Shown piece after piece: positions 49,569 through 61,495 of a DNA stretch of 64,000 nt. Every line of letters begins with the position of its first letter. Position 1 is the first letter of the stretch. Under the pieces are notes generated by a model. That model saw only the letters and a program-made list of their open reading frames with translations, was not told the origin of the DNA and did not search any database. Position numbers and translations under genes: made by a program. Location of the stretch: NCBI RefSeq assembly GCF_020921035.1, contig NC_063155.1:8479001-8543000 (forward strand), in the 5' to 3' direction. This DNA is from Rhodamnia argentea (lineage: Eukaryota > Streptophyta > Magnoliopsida > Myrtales > Myrtaceae).

Positions 49569-52197
49569 TTTCTGCGATGGCGGTGAAGTTGCATCGAGAC
49601 GTTTCGCGGCGGTCCTTTTGCTGTTTTCCCTGTGTGGTTTGGTGATTGCGGTGAGTTCCTTCTTCTTCAGGGAAGCCGAAGCTGCTTCGCTACGGGCTGC
49701 GATCGGCCGCGAAATCGAAGGAGGAGAAGCACGAGGCGGCAAGTTCTTCTTCGTCTCGGAGGTTGGTTTCCTCGGTCTCCTCTCCTTTTCCTGTTTGGGG
49801 CTTCGACGGGTTTCTATTCTTCAGGCGGTAGTTTGGGTCTGTCCGTGCGTGTGTGCGGGATTGATTTTCCAGAATCGTACCGAGTCGAGTGCGCTCATCA
49901 CATGTGGAGATCGAGCTATCATTTGCTTTTTGGTTGTTTCGGTTAGGTTTTCTGTAGGATGTGCGATTTGCGCCAGTCTGTGCAAGGGTACAGAGACTTT
50001 CTGGGTTTCTAGCGGGTCATTCGATCTTTGAGTTACCTCGTTCGCGAATGAAGTGCTGGATATGTATGCCGTGTGGGCCTATATGCTGTGGTGTGTTCTG
50101 GGAATGTTCTTGTGCTTGTAGTGATGATGGAGGAGGATTTTGAGTTACATGTTACATCCATGGTGTCTGAGGGCTTGCCTTTCAACTCTCTTGTGTTCGA
50201 TAGGAAACTTGACTGGTTTATGTAACGCTGATTGAGACATTTTAATGGGGGACAGCCCTGATGAGTATAAATAGTGGTTGCCGTCTTATCTACTCCTGTC
50301 CTAGCAAAACAGAACCATACAATATGCTTTCTACTGGCTGAATTAAAAGTGCACTCCATCTATGTAAACTGCTTAGTGATATCACTGCAATTACACTGTT
50401 TAGGACGAGACCCTCACCCTCGGTGAGCAAAAGCATGGGCGTCCTTGATCTCTCTGGGAAGGAGAAATCTGCGAAGCCACCCAGAAGGCTCTCCATTCCT
50501 ACTAAGTCCAGTGTGAATCCAGCTCCTAAATCCGGTGGCAATGTGTCTCCGATCTCCGAGGCAAGAGTGAGGAGACCTGCGAATAGTCAAGCAAAGAACG
50601 AAACGCCACTCTCTACTGTCTCCCGATCATCCGTGCGGAAGAAGTACAATCTCCTCAGTTCAACATCGTACTGGTTATCGCAGATTAATCTCTCAGAATC
50701 TGATAACAAGCACTCTATTTCTCTTGGCTTTTTCAAACTCGCTTCTGAGGCTGGATGTGAGGTATGCTATCTTGTTTCATTTGGCCATTTAAGGACTTTC
50801 AGATAAATCTTTTGATTAGTATTGATATTTCTCCCAAGGTGTCTCCAATGAATCCTGTAACTGAGGTTCATTTGATGCCCCGATTGACCCTTGCACCGCG
50901 CTTGATGCTTTATTGATATATGAATGCAACTGTTGTGATGAGGTCTTGTCACAAATGATGTGCGCCTCTATTCCAATCTCATAATCTGGGACTAGATAAT
51001 TTGCATGATGGACAGCAATAGAAGTTAGTGATTCCTTCAACAATTTGACATGCGGCCACCTGCAGCTTACCATAAAGCTGCAGATTTCAGTCACAGGCTT
51101 TTCCTAGGCAAACATAATTTTGACTGTCTATTCTTATTGGTTATATCTATCGTCTTCTCTGTTTGGGACAATTGCATCCTGCCAGAAGAAACACACTCTA
51201 CTGTGGAGCAAACCACTGCATCATCTGACGGTAGTTTGCACTGATCAAACCTTTCTTTTTTGACAAAGTTGACCTTGTTTGTTGATTCACAAATTTGTAG
51301 CCCATCCAGAAAATGCGGGAAGAGCTCAAATCTTATGCTCAACGTCACAATCTTGCTGAATATGGAGAATCTCTGAAGGAGTTATTTGAAACTTACAATA
51401 TTGCGGAGAGCATGGAGCAGATGCAGGTGTCTGAAACCTGTTCTCAGGAGCCAGAAGAGGAAACTAGAACATCTGATGATGATGTCCATAGCTCTGTTTC
51501 AGTGACAGGAGCTAGGAAGCTTAAACCTAAGTCTATGAATGATCAATCTGCTCAAACTTCCCCAGTGGCAGAATCAGCCAAGGAGTCTAAGACCAAAACT
51601 GCCACTAAGATTAGAGAACCTGTCAGCAAGAATTCTGCTAGCTCCAAGACCTTCAGGGACAGAGAAGCTCGAAACCTGCAGAAGAAGCCCCAGAAGTCGG
51701 TTAAACAAGAAGTCAACAAAGAAAAGGTGAAGAAGCAAGCAGGAAAACTGGCTGCTGAAGAAGGTGAGAAATCTTTGGACTTGCTATTTTTGCTTCAAAG
51801 TTATTGCGTATAGGAAGAAAAATTAAGTTAGCTTGTTTCCTTTACAGGTCAAAATAAGCGTTTACCTGCAGAGGACAATGTCGAGAACAAAGAAAACATG
51901 GTAAGCTTCTGTTTTAATGTTTTTCATCGGTCTCGCTCTGTCTGGTCCTATGCATAATGATCTTTCTCGAGTATTGCTATTGCTAATTGGTCCAAAAAAT
52001 ATCATAGTACCATATCGGTCTGATGACAAACTAGAGTTCTGTTTAAATCGCTTCCCCCTTTTCATTTGTTGAATCTCTGGGATTCAAGGTGCTCTTTGTT
52101 TCTCTGTTTTCATCTTATCTATGATTTCATAAGACAAAGAACCATTCTTCTGTTTTAGGACGCAGGTCCAGTGAAAGAGCCGTCCGCCGTTGTTTAA
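49474..52197 (+). CDS. Conserved plant protein of unknown role
   Basis: Six exons, 49474-49510, 49671-49761, 50404-50761, 51301-51763, 51848-51900 and 52159-52197, join in phase to 346 residues, basic and serine/lysine-rich. The best ordered block is about 130-200: STSYWLSQINLSESDNKHSI, SLGFFKLASEAGCEPIQKMR and EELKSYAQRHNLAEYGESLK. I recall similar blocks in Arabidopsis proteins annotated only as acidic-rich or LisH-like, so the family is conserved but not assigned. The C-terminal half is charged and likely disordered (KKPQKSVKQEVNKEKVKKQA). Start chosen as MEEAAKEQSTGSG, whose exon ends right before a CT microsatellite. An E2F-like site upstream hints at cell-cycle expression. No function is proposed. 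Confidence 0.75.
49516..49565. repeat. (CT)25 microsatellite beside a splice donor
   Basis: About 25 CT units begin 5 bases into intron 1 of the preceding gene model (donor G/GTGATT at 49510/49511). Confidence 0.9.
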
Positions 52198-52861
52198 GCA
52201 ATACTATGGCACAGAAGATGCTTCACTTCATGTCCAGCATCATGCAACGCGGAACTCTTTGTTTGTATAGATAGAAGTTTCTACAATGAGTGTGTCGGTG
52301 TGGTGTGAAAACTGAAATCTTCTTTGCTTTTTGCTAAATTTTTATGCAATTACTACAGGTGATATCTAAGTGTATCCAAACATTCGGACCGCTCTTGTCG
52401 CAGTGTGGTTAACGATTGCTGGCTGAGGCCTTGTTTGAGATGTGGCTTTAGATTCAGTGAAATGGCAAGATGAGAGGAACATCTTTGGAATTCTTTTTTT
52501 TTTTTTTACATTCAATGTAATAAAAAAATGTAGTGTCGTTTGCAGGCCTTTTTTTTCTACGCTGGTATTGCTCGTTTCTTAGTTGGAGAACTCCCACTGC
52601 CCTCTGTACCATGCCAAAACCATTTGTTCCCGAACGCGCTTGCGTGGTTTCTAATACTCGTTCCAAGTATTGGAGCATGAAATATTTCCAACATATTTTT
52701 TTCTTTCTTTTCGTATTAAATTACTGATGTATTATGATGTTTCAAGATTAGTTAAGTTGCAAGCTAATCTAAACTTATGATGGTGTTTGTTTCGAGAGAA
52801 ATTTTGTGATTAAAAAAAATGTTTTCTGAGAAATTTGTTAAAAAAATGTTTTTCCTTTCTG
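52198..52861. other. 3' UTR and spacer
   Basis: 3' UTR of the gene ending at 52197, then an AT-rich spacer up to the target duplication of the solo LTR. No other gene. Confidence 0.45.
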
Positions 52862-52866
52862 AGGTT

Positions 52867-55439
52867 TGTCGCGACCTAAAAAATTCGAGAATTTCTAGGC
52901 TAATGGATTATCGAGTTAATTATTTAACCAACCTAACTCGGACTCTCCCAAGTCCATACCAAATCGCAACTTGAGGTTCAATTGATTAACATGCGATGTA
53001 TTTTAATTTTGGAGTCGCCACTAATCATTTATGGTAGGTCGATTAGAAACCTAAATAAAATAGCGGGAGAACTATTTTATTCCTACGAACCAGAGATTAA
53101 GAGTTCGGGGACTTGATTACGCTAGATTACTCAACGCCCTTTCGGTACCATTTTATTTCATGAAAAATCATTTGAGAAGGCAATATTAATTGATTTTAAC
53201 CTAAGTCACTAACAAAGGTTATCATGCGGGTGCACAATCAATTAATGAACATCCAGAAAGTCAATATAATCAAGGGAGCATGCGCCACACAAAATTATTT
53301 TTTATTTTCGATTTTTATATGAATGCATGAAAGACTATACTATATATGATGCAATGTCGTGATGCAAATGCAAAACTAAGTTAAATGACGTGCAAAAGAT
53401 GACATGCAAATGAAAATTAACTCCGTGACGTATGAATTAATTAAAATTTTAAATATGCAATTTTGAACTAATGTAACAAGATATGCTTATAGTTTAATTA
53501 AATTGATTACGTGATGTTGGAATCAATTAAATTGACCTAAGCATACAATTCTACATGGAATGCAAACTAACATGCAATCTATATGACATGGTATGAGGTG
53601 ACATAGCAAAGATGAATGACGTGGCATGGATGACGTGTCAAAGATGACGTAGCAAGGATGACATGGCACGGACGACGTGGCAAGGATGAATGATTTTTTT
53701 ATATTTTCTGATGAATTAATTTCCTAAAATAGAATTATGCCAAAACAATTTTTATCTTGTATATTTTAGAGTTTACATTGACCTAAACCCTAATATATTG
53801 AAGATATATTATTTTAAACATAAGATTCTATTTAAACATGCAATTTATATCCTAAGATGCAATCTAACCTAAAAAAAATTAGATATGCAATGATCTACAT
53901 GATGCTATGTAATTTTCAAATTTGGAAAGTGAATGAATGCAAATCTTTTAGAATTTTCGAGATTAGATCATGCGACGGATATATTCTAAAAATCAAACAA
54001 TTCAAATCAAATTAGGAAAGTGAATATGCCAATCAATGTCAATCAAGAAAGTGGATATATCAATCAAGTTTTGAAATATTTTGCAAAATATTTGAGTCAA
54101 TCTTTAATTCGTAATCCCACGATTAACGATTAGACCCAAATCCTTGCCTAATCGAGTATTCCATCAATAATCCTAAAGATGGACGTTCTCGATCGTGTGA
54201 CAAGTTGCGGATTAGGAAAGAAAATTTTCCTAATCTACCGCTAGCTTGAAAAGATATCCACTTTGCTGCAATGCGATCAAGATATGCAATATATCGCAAA
54301 ATAGGAAATTGAATATACCAAAGTTCAAGATAAGAAAAATTACTTTTGATTGCCCAAAGATTGCTTCACTAATTTGATCTTCGCAAGTCTTGACGACCAA
54401 GCTAAGAGCTCCACGATTTTGGACTGGTTCAGCAGAGAGTTGTGCACGGGTTTGGAACCAAATCTGACGTGATTGACAACCAGCGGTAAAAAGCAAGACC
54501 AGCTCTATTCGTGGGCTGTTTGTTGTCCTTTTTGGATGTTGCAGCTGATTTGAGGTGAAGCAAACTTGGGTACTAGAGAGCTTCCCCACACCAATCGGCT
54601 AAGGAATAGAGCACGCCTTAAACTAGCCCCAAAAATCTGCACTTAATCAGCCCCAAACAGTGAAAAAATTACTCCTAAACAGCAGCAAATGGTTACTGAT
54701 TTAAGCACCGAGCAGTGGCAAAATAACAAGCCGAGCAGTGGAAGAAAACTAGGCCGAGCAGCGGAACTCCCGGGCTGAGCGGGGTGCGACGATTAAACGT
54801 GGGACGCCGGAGCTATGATGATGTTGCTGGTGCTGAGCGGGAGGCGCAAACCGAGGTGATTGCAGCAACAAAGCTTCCACGAACGATTGGGTAGGAGTGG
54901 ATCGGCGGTGACACGCTCGAGCAAAATCTCGGGCTCGGGGCTTTGCTTTCGATTTCTCACGTGAATCTCTCTCTGAAAATTCTCAGCTCTCTCCCAAAAT
55001 CTGAACGTGATTAATTGTGTGGAAAAGAAAAAAAACCCCAGGTGAACGTGGACAAGAGACCTCTTTTATAAGCGAAGCAATGGCCCCATACAGGAAAGAA
55101 AATAATATCACTTTCTCTTAGAATATTAGTATATCTCTTTTTACTTTACCCAAACGGCTGAACATGATTCTAAGAGATATACTCTAGCCTATGAGAAAAC
55201 CAATATTGTTTAATTTCGGCATTGCAATTTTCGGCAACACATGCACGTGTGAAGAGCTTGGCCGAATATCACCGTGGGCTTAATCCAAACGTTTAAATTC
55301 AGAATTATCAACTCGAGTTCACGTGCCGTCGGCCAATTTTCGTCTTAATTTCCTATTGCCGCAAAGCATGATTGTTGAACAATAAAATATGAATGTTGAG
55401 TTTATTATTTAGAAAATGATCAAAATTTAGGCGTCAACA
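52867..55439. mobile_element. Probable solo LTR, 2.57 kb
   Basis: Begins TGTCGCGACC and ends GGCGTCAACA, i.e. the TG...CA ends of an LTR, flanked by the 5-bp duplication AGGTT at 52862-52866 and 55440-55444. No internal copy of either end, no primer site and no retroviral-type coding domain is seen, so a single LTR left after recombination is the simplest reading. It is large, as in gypsy families; the family is not identified. Age cannot be judged from one LTR. Confidence 0.7.
53617..53690. repeat. 14-bp tandem repeat rich in TGACGT motifs
   Basis: About five imperfect units of GGATGACGTGGCAA lie in the solo LTR. TGACGTGGCA and TGACGTGTCA resemble plant bZIP binding sites. Further TGACGT copies occur at about 53380 and 53420. 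Confidence 0.7.
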
Positions 55440-55444
55440 AGGTT

Positions 55445-56248
55445 AGGGAATTCATTTAATCTCAAATGATTTTTCGATCATTTCCAGCAAATCAAACGCA
55501 TGTAAGCACAAAAAACTGATTCGCAAAATTTATTTTCACTCACTAAGCAGATTTTCATCAGATGAGTCAAGAAACTCATTGACCTAAGGGAAACATGGTC
55601 CAAACGAGTAATTCGTTGGATCTGAGCTTGTCCAAAACTTTGAGAAAAATGGTAACTTAAACTTGCGACCGGCTTTGTCCAAAAATAGGGCAAGCTCTCG
55701 GACTATGTGCGACCTTTCCACGTCAACACAGCCATAAACGAACAAGTACATGTGGAAAGACGCACATCATTGGATGAAAATTTGACGGGGCTAAATTTGG
55801 GTACCGATTGAAAGTTTGTATCTTTTTACAAGACAAAAGAAAAGTTTGGGCCAGAAATTAGATCCGAGTCAAAGTTGGTGATTTTTACGAGATTCGAGCA
55901 TAATAATACCCACCTAAGGTGAAGGGTATGATCACTTTTTGCAAAAAGAAAACAAAAGAAGAAGACAAAGTATAGATATCTCAATCCATGCCACATATTT
56001 GTTGGATTGGGAAAAAATCATGGGACTATAGGACAACCTCCTCATATGCTAACTCCAAACAGCTTGGATGGACAAAACCAGGCAAACAAGTGATGGAGAA
56101 TCTCAGCATCGACGTTCCTTATTTCCCAATTCTTTTAAGATGAAAGAATCAACTTCTTGAATGAAGGTCAAGTTTGAGAATCTAGTTCCATCATTGCCTC
56201 CTCCGAGCCTATATGACTATTGGCCAAAACAAGTTCGTCAGTTTTGTT
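55445..56248. other. Intergenic region, no gene seen
   Basis: AT-rich, no coding or repeat match. Confidence 0.35.
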
Positions 56249-57344
56249 GGGTAAAATTGTAAAAAAAAAAACTCATAAATCTATTACACTTTTATCAATT
56301 CAGTCCAAAATCTTTTAATTTTGTCAATTCAGCCCTAAACCTTTTACATTTGTGCCAATCCAATTCTAAACCTTTTTTTTTTTATGCCAATTCAGTCCAT
56401 TTCGCCAACTTTAGCCGGCCGACACCGATGGGGCAATTTTTAATAATATTTTAATATTTATTAATTTTTTTCAATTTCGTAAAAATGGGGTTGTAGGAAA
56501 GCAATACAAGCGTCGTGCTGCAAGGCGCTTTGTAAGAACTCCGAATCATACTCTTGAAGCTCCTCATTTTCATCATAAATAATCTGCTTTCCCCAAAATG
56601 ACGCTGGGCTAGTGTTTTTACAAGAAATCTCTTGCCAACCTCCCTTCAAAAGATCTTTTTTAACATCAAATGGGTATTTTTATTTTTTTTTATAATTTAT
56701 TGTTCTTCTTCTTCCTCTCACGCCTCTTCTCGAGCTTTCGTTGGTGCCTGGATCGTTGCCGACCTTAGCCGATGCCGATGCCGACGCCGACGCCGACGCC
56801 GACATCGATGACCCTCACCAATTTATCCATCGGCTAATTATAGCCATCACCATACTCCTGCTAGTGGCCAAATCACTCAACATCGCATGGCCAAAAGTTA
56901 TTCTCCAACACTTAAAACTTCGGTTAAAACCAAAACTAGATTGCTAGCATTGGGCGATGGCCGAAAACAGGCAAACAATGGCGTCCAACTAGGCAACAGC
57001 AAGGCTCGACCATCGCTAGGCGGGGTCGGCCTTGCAACCATGGGGTGGCTTGGCTTCGCCCGGCAACGGTGGCGCCGGCCTCGCTTAGAGGCGGCGACGC
57101 TAGCGGTTGGTGAGACCTCGATGGAGGAAGAAGATGAACCAGAAAAAGAAAAAAAATTAAAATTAAAAATATCAAAATGCTATTAAAAATTGCCTCGTAA
57201 GTATCGGCCGACGTCCATATCGGTGCCGGCCAATCAAAGTTTGTCGGATTGACTGAATTAGAACAAATGCGAGAGGTTTATGACTGAATTAGCAAAAGTG
57301 CAATAGGTTTAGGACCGAAGTTATTTTTTTAAAAAAAATTTCCC
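56249..57344. repeat. Large foldback repeat with periodic arms
   Basis: The left arm (from GGGTAAAATTGT) and the right arm (ending AAATTTCCC) are inverted copies. Each holds the phrase 'tcaattcagtcc..aaacctttt..tttgtgcc' several times at a spacing of 35-45 bases, then GGCCGGCACCGAT-like bases and GGCAATTTTTAATA. The centre carries (GATGCCGACGCC)n near 56769-56805 and a GC-rich stretch to 57120. Same family as 27023-27690. Target duplication not clear. Confidence 0.65.
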
Positions 57345-58574
57345 GATATTGCACATGTTATCACAATCAAGTGCAGATTCATACGGTTGGAAAAATATAT
57401 CAACCTAAAGCTTCTGATAATTCTTCGAGGAAAAAATATTTAGATGCCTGGTGATTTTGATTTGTTGAAGCGGCACTGACGACGCAATTTTGAGTCATCG
57501 TTGGTTTTAAGAACCATCGAGGAAGGTCTACCGATCTTTCATTGTCCTATAAAACAACCGCGAGGATTGGTAAAGGAGTGGCCTTGCGTGCGGAGGAAAT
57601 AGAAAATATTGGTTACGGAAGACTTTTTCGACATCAATAGTGCATGCATGCTTCGGTTGCCCTATGAAACGACTTTTGCCCGTATGTTAAGGGAGCGCAT
57701 GCTCTCGACATTGGCTCGTAAAATAAATAAAAAGTGCATTTTCCTTATTCCGCCTAGAATGAAAAGAAAAGTGTGAAACACTTTATTAGTAAAAAAAGGC
57801 TATTATAGTCTTAAAATGAACAAATGGACAAGTGGACTACATCCTACTATATTCGCGTGCCGTTGCATGGATAATTAGGCGCATTTGGCACTTTACAAGC
57901 TTGCGCGGATCAAAATTGACTCTAATCAACGCTAATTTTTTTCTAACTATTAGGTCCTAGTAAAACAGCATGACTGTTGCAGTTATTTTTTTATTATACC
58001 ACTGGTGGAAGAAGGAAAAAAGAGATAAAAAAATAAAACAAAGTTAAAAAATCAAAAAATATTATTAAAAATTGATCACGTCAGCGATTTCCGTCTAAAT
58101 TGGCCGTAAGGATTGAATTGATACGAATGCAAAAAGTTAAGGATTGAATTGACTAAAAGAAATATTAAAAATTAAATTGGCATAATTATAACACGTTTAA
58201 AACTTCTTAAGTAATTTTTCCTGTAATTCTTCCAATGTTGTTGTCACCATCGCTGGCCCACTAAAATGCATATTTTTAGTTTCGGTCGAACACTAAAACG
58301 CATTAAGAAACCAAGACATTTTTTTTTTTTAAATGAGCAACCGATAGATTGACCCACCCAGTTTCTGTTCCGCCGCACGCAACTTCTCAGCAGAATCTCC
58401 CACGCAGACCCGAATTGGCAGGAGAGGTAAAATGGGCATTAAATGCGTGGGGGTGTCCGAATTGACAGTGGGGGCAAAATGGACTTTTTAATGTGTGTTT
58501 TGTTTTTCGGGGGTTTGCGGGGGGGTGGTTCGAGGGTTGGGGAGGGGGACGTGGGACGTGGGACCCAACCGGGT
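57345..58574. other. Intergenic region with a partial foldback arm
   Basis: A lone right arm of the periodic family lies at about 58060-58215. The last 200 bases are G-rich (GGACGTGGGACGTGGGACCC near 58546) and belong to the promoter of the NHL gene. Nothing else recognised. Confidence 0.45.
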
Positions 58575-58584
58575 CTTATAAATT
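58575..58584 (+). promoter_or_regulatory. TATA box of the disrupted NHL gene
   Basis: CTTATAAATT lies about 23-32 bases upstream of the ATG at 58607. That leaves room for only a very short leader, so the transcription start must be close to the ATG. Confidence 0.55.
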
Positions 58585-58606
58585 GAGGTGCCTTCTCTCA
58601 CCAGAG

Positions 58607-60305
58607 ATGAGCAAGAGATCCCTTAAAACCAAGTCAACAAGGGCTTACATGGTAACTATTTTCATTCTCTAATTCTGAATCTGAGAACAAAAAAGGATGA
58701 GAATCGCGTTTGGTAACGCAAATAAATTTGATTCTGATTCTGTTCCCTTAATCAGTTTTAAAGAATCAGAATCGGTTTTAAAGCAAAATCCAGAATAAAA
58801 AAAAAAAGTTGGTTACGGAAAAAGAATCACTTTTGAGAATCACAAAACAAAATGAATTCTCACATCTCTCACTTTTTCCTTTTAGTTCTTTCGTCACTTT
58901 TCCCTCAACCTAATAAAAATAAAATAAAAAAATAAAAAAATATAAAAAAAATGGAAATTTTTTTAAAAATCACCAAAAATTTAGAAAATCCCTAAAAATA
59001 GAATAAGCTTATATTAGACTAGTTTGACCTCATTTTCATAAATTTGGGCCTAAATTTCCTAGATTTCACTCTTTTGCAAAAAAATGTCACGAGAAGATGA
59101 TGGCATCTAACATGTGGATGATGACATATATACTCGTAGCCGTGAGTCACAAAATGTAAACATTTGCACGTAGAGCTGAAGCTAAACACTCACTTGGATT
59201 TAGGACAAAAGCTGCAAAATAATAGTGAAGAGCTTGTACTTCGTATCAATAAAGATATTTTTTTTTTGTTAGTGGATAATTTGATTATTCGGTTACTATG
59301 TTTGTATGTATTTTGGATAATGCAACATTTAAAGAAAAAAATGCATTCTTAATATGGGAACTTTCTCATGCTTCAATCGAATTTCAAATGTAATGTATTA
59401 AAATTTGTATTTCATTTATGACATGCTAAAAAAATAATGTATTTTAAATTATTTTAGTGTGCATTGAAAATTAGTCTTCAATTTAGAATGAAATTTTACA
59501 AAGTAACTACATAGTTATTTGACTTAAATGAAAAAAATTAGGAAGAGAAACAATTTTTTGAAATAGAAATTTTGTGCGGTTATCAAATGCGTTTTTATTC
59601 CAGGAACGTAAATTTTGGGCGGTTATCAAACGCGTTCTGATTCTTTAAAATTCATCCGGGAACGTAATTAGAAAAAGTCATTTTAATCAGAATCAGTTTT
59701 CCGGAAAAGAATGGTTACCATGCGCAGCCCAAAAGCACTCCGACGCTAAAGTCCTAGATGGCCGACCTCCCCGCAATTCCACCTATCGCAAAAAACAATC
59801 CAGCACCACCATCGCCGGTGCTGCAGCCGGGCGGCCTGAGCGATACAAGCCAATCATCATCCACTGTATTGTATTCACCCTACCCACTGCTCTCGGCTTC
59901 CTGATGATCATCTTTCTGGCGATACCAGCTCTAATGCCGCCGGTATTCGGGCTCGACCCGGGCTCTTCTCTTTCCTCCCTCAATATCTCCACCTCCCACA
60001 TCACCGCCCGATGGAACATCGCTCTCTCCATCAAGAACCCCAATAAGCTCATCCCCGTCGGGTACGCCGACATGAAGCTCCTCCTTAGCTTCGGAGGCGA
60101 ACTCAAGCTCTCTCGAGCCTCCCGCATTCTGACCTTCGTTCAAGGCCCCCACAGCTCGACAATAGTCCGAGCCGAGGCCCTATCGACATTGCCGATCGTC
60201 AATGACTTCGGCGTGAAGGGCCTGGTGAGCTCGTTGAAGGGCGGGGAGGTGACCATCGACGTGGTGGCGAAAGCCAAGCGGAGGCTGCACTTGGGTCCGT
60301 GCTAG
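58607..60305 (+). pseudogene. NDR1/HIN1-like (LEA2) membrane protein gene split by an inserted element
   Basis: NHL proteins are plasma-membrane LEA2-domain proteins linked to defence and stress. The first 11 codons (MSKRSLKTKST, 58607-58639) stand directly behind a TATA box. A 1.09-kb element follows, and the reading frame resumes at 59731 (KKHSDAKVLDGRPP). Without the element the halves join in frame. The rest has a membrane segment (IIIHCIVFTLPTALGFLMII) and the LEA2 part (SLNISTSHITARWNIALSIK, NPNKL, FVQGPHSSTIVRAEALSTLP). The frame stops with TAG at 60303, about 202 residues in all, yet a further 23 codons (VPVFGVYFSCMDVTF...) still look like the family, so the stop may be premature. As it stands the gene cannot give the full protein unless translation starts downstream. 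Confidence 0.72.
58641..59730. mobile_element. Inverted-repeat DNA element (MITE-like), 1.09 kb
   Basis: Ends are GGGCTTACATGGTAACTATT and, inverted at the far side, GGGCTGCGCATGGTAACCAT. Both arms contain GCGTTTGGTAACGC-like and TGATTCTGATT phrases. The interior is AT-rich without a transposase. A 3-bp duplication (CAA/AAA) is possible, so superfamily is left open between PIF/Harbinger-like and others. Confidence 0.7.
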
Positions 60306-61495
60306 GTGCCCGTGTTTGGCGTCTACTTCTCGTGCATGGATGTCACCTTTCGGAGTAGGGTGGCGGTGATTGGATGATCCTTGGTGGGACCCTCCACTGC
60401 GAGCCCGACATCTTTCACTCTACTCTAGTAAGAGAAACTATTGCAAAATTACATTTCAAGACCCAGTATTCATATGAGGAATGCAATTAAGTCCCAAACG
60501 ATTCATTTCATTCAATTGAGTTATAAATTTTTATCGAAAGATGCAATAAAATCCTTAACTGTCCACTTTATGAATTGCAAATTTTCTTTCTATAAAAAGC
60601 TCATGACTTAATTGAAATAATCGAAAGATTTATGACTCATTTCGATCTCTTGGTAAATATTTAGGACTCGATTGAACAATCAAAAAGTTTAAAATTAGGT
60701 CATATTATTTAGGCCTTTTTTGGTGCAATTTTCGTAGAAAATTGCGAGATACTACTTTGACGAAGAATGACATGGATTTGGTTTCTCTTTGGAAACACGT
60801 TCTGCTTTCACATGCTTGAAATAGTCTAAGATATAGCCTGAGATGCTATGAATCATGTTATTGTCTCATGAAACGGTACATATTTTTCTTCTAAATTTGC
60901 AGAGTATCAACGGCTGGATTTGAGTGACTCTGCCTTGAGGAACTAGTGGGGGGTTTGATATTATTGGATTTTCTAGGGCATGATGATTCATCTGGCAAGC
61001 AAGAAGTTACATATGTTTTTTGTATGTATCTTTATTATTTGTCAATCCGATTTGTACGAGCACGGCTAGTGAAATTGATATCTTAGGTTGTTGATTACTC
61101 TTATTATACGGGAACGTAAAAGCTTCTCGGAATAATCAGCTTAAATTTCAATATAAATAGTCAATTTTCATAAAATCGCGAGTGAATCATATCTTTTTGT
61201 GCAGCTCTCTTCTTATTTGCGTAGTGCCTAATCGAAAATTATCGGGCTGTTTCTATCATTATCAAGGGGTTGCGCAGAACAAATACGGACCAAATGTGAT
61301 ATTAGAATCAGTTTTTTTTTTTTTTTGGTCGAAAGAATCAGAATTTAATGATTAGTCAGTAACACGATCGAAGAATGTTCTTCCCTGATGTCGCTTGGGT
61401 CCAAGCGACACGATCTACTATCGTGGGACCCACAGTGTCCTTAGTGCCCATTGGGCCTGCCAATGAGATACGGGCCGATTCTGTGGAAGCCCATA
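60306..61495. other. Intergenic region with one foldback repeat and one tiny insertion
   Basis: The stretch 60445-60715 is a small foldback of the periodic type (GAATGCAATTAAGTCCCAAA facing TTTAGGACTCGATTGAACAA). A T(n)GGTCGAA insertion lies at 61304-61341. No gene. Confidence 0.45.
61304..61341 (-). mobile_element. Tiny retro-insertion T(15)GGTCGAA with 8-bp target duplication
   Basis: AGAATCAG occurs at 61304-61311 and 61334-61341. Only a T tract and GGTCGAA lie between. Same end as the insertions at 8862 and 10161. Confidence 0.6.

Noticed and set aside
49357-50031. 224-codon plus-strand open frame through a CT microsatellite
   Set aside because: It crosses two well-supported splice sites of the gene at 49474 and its middle is a Leu/Ser run coded by the microsatellite.
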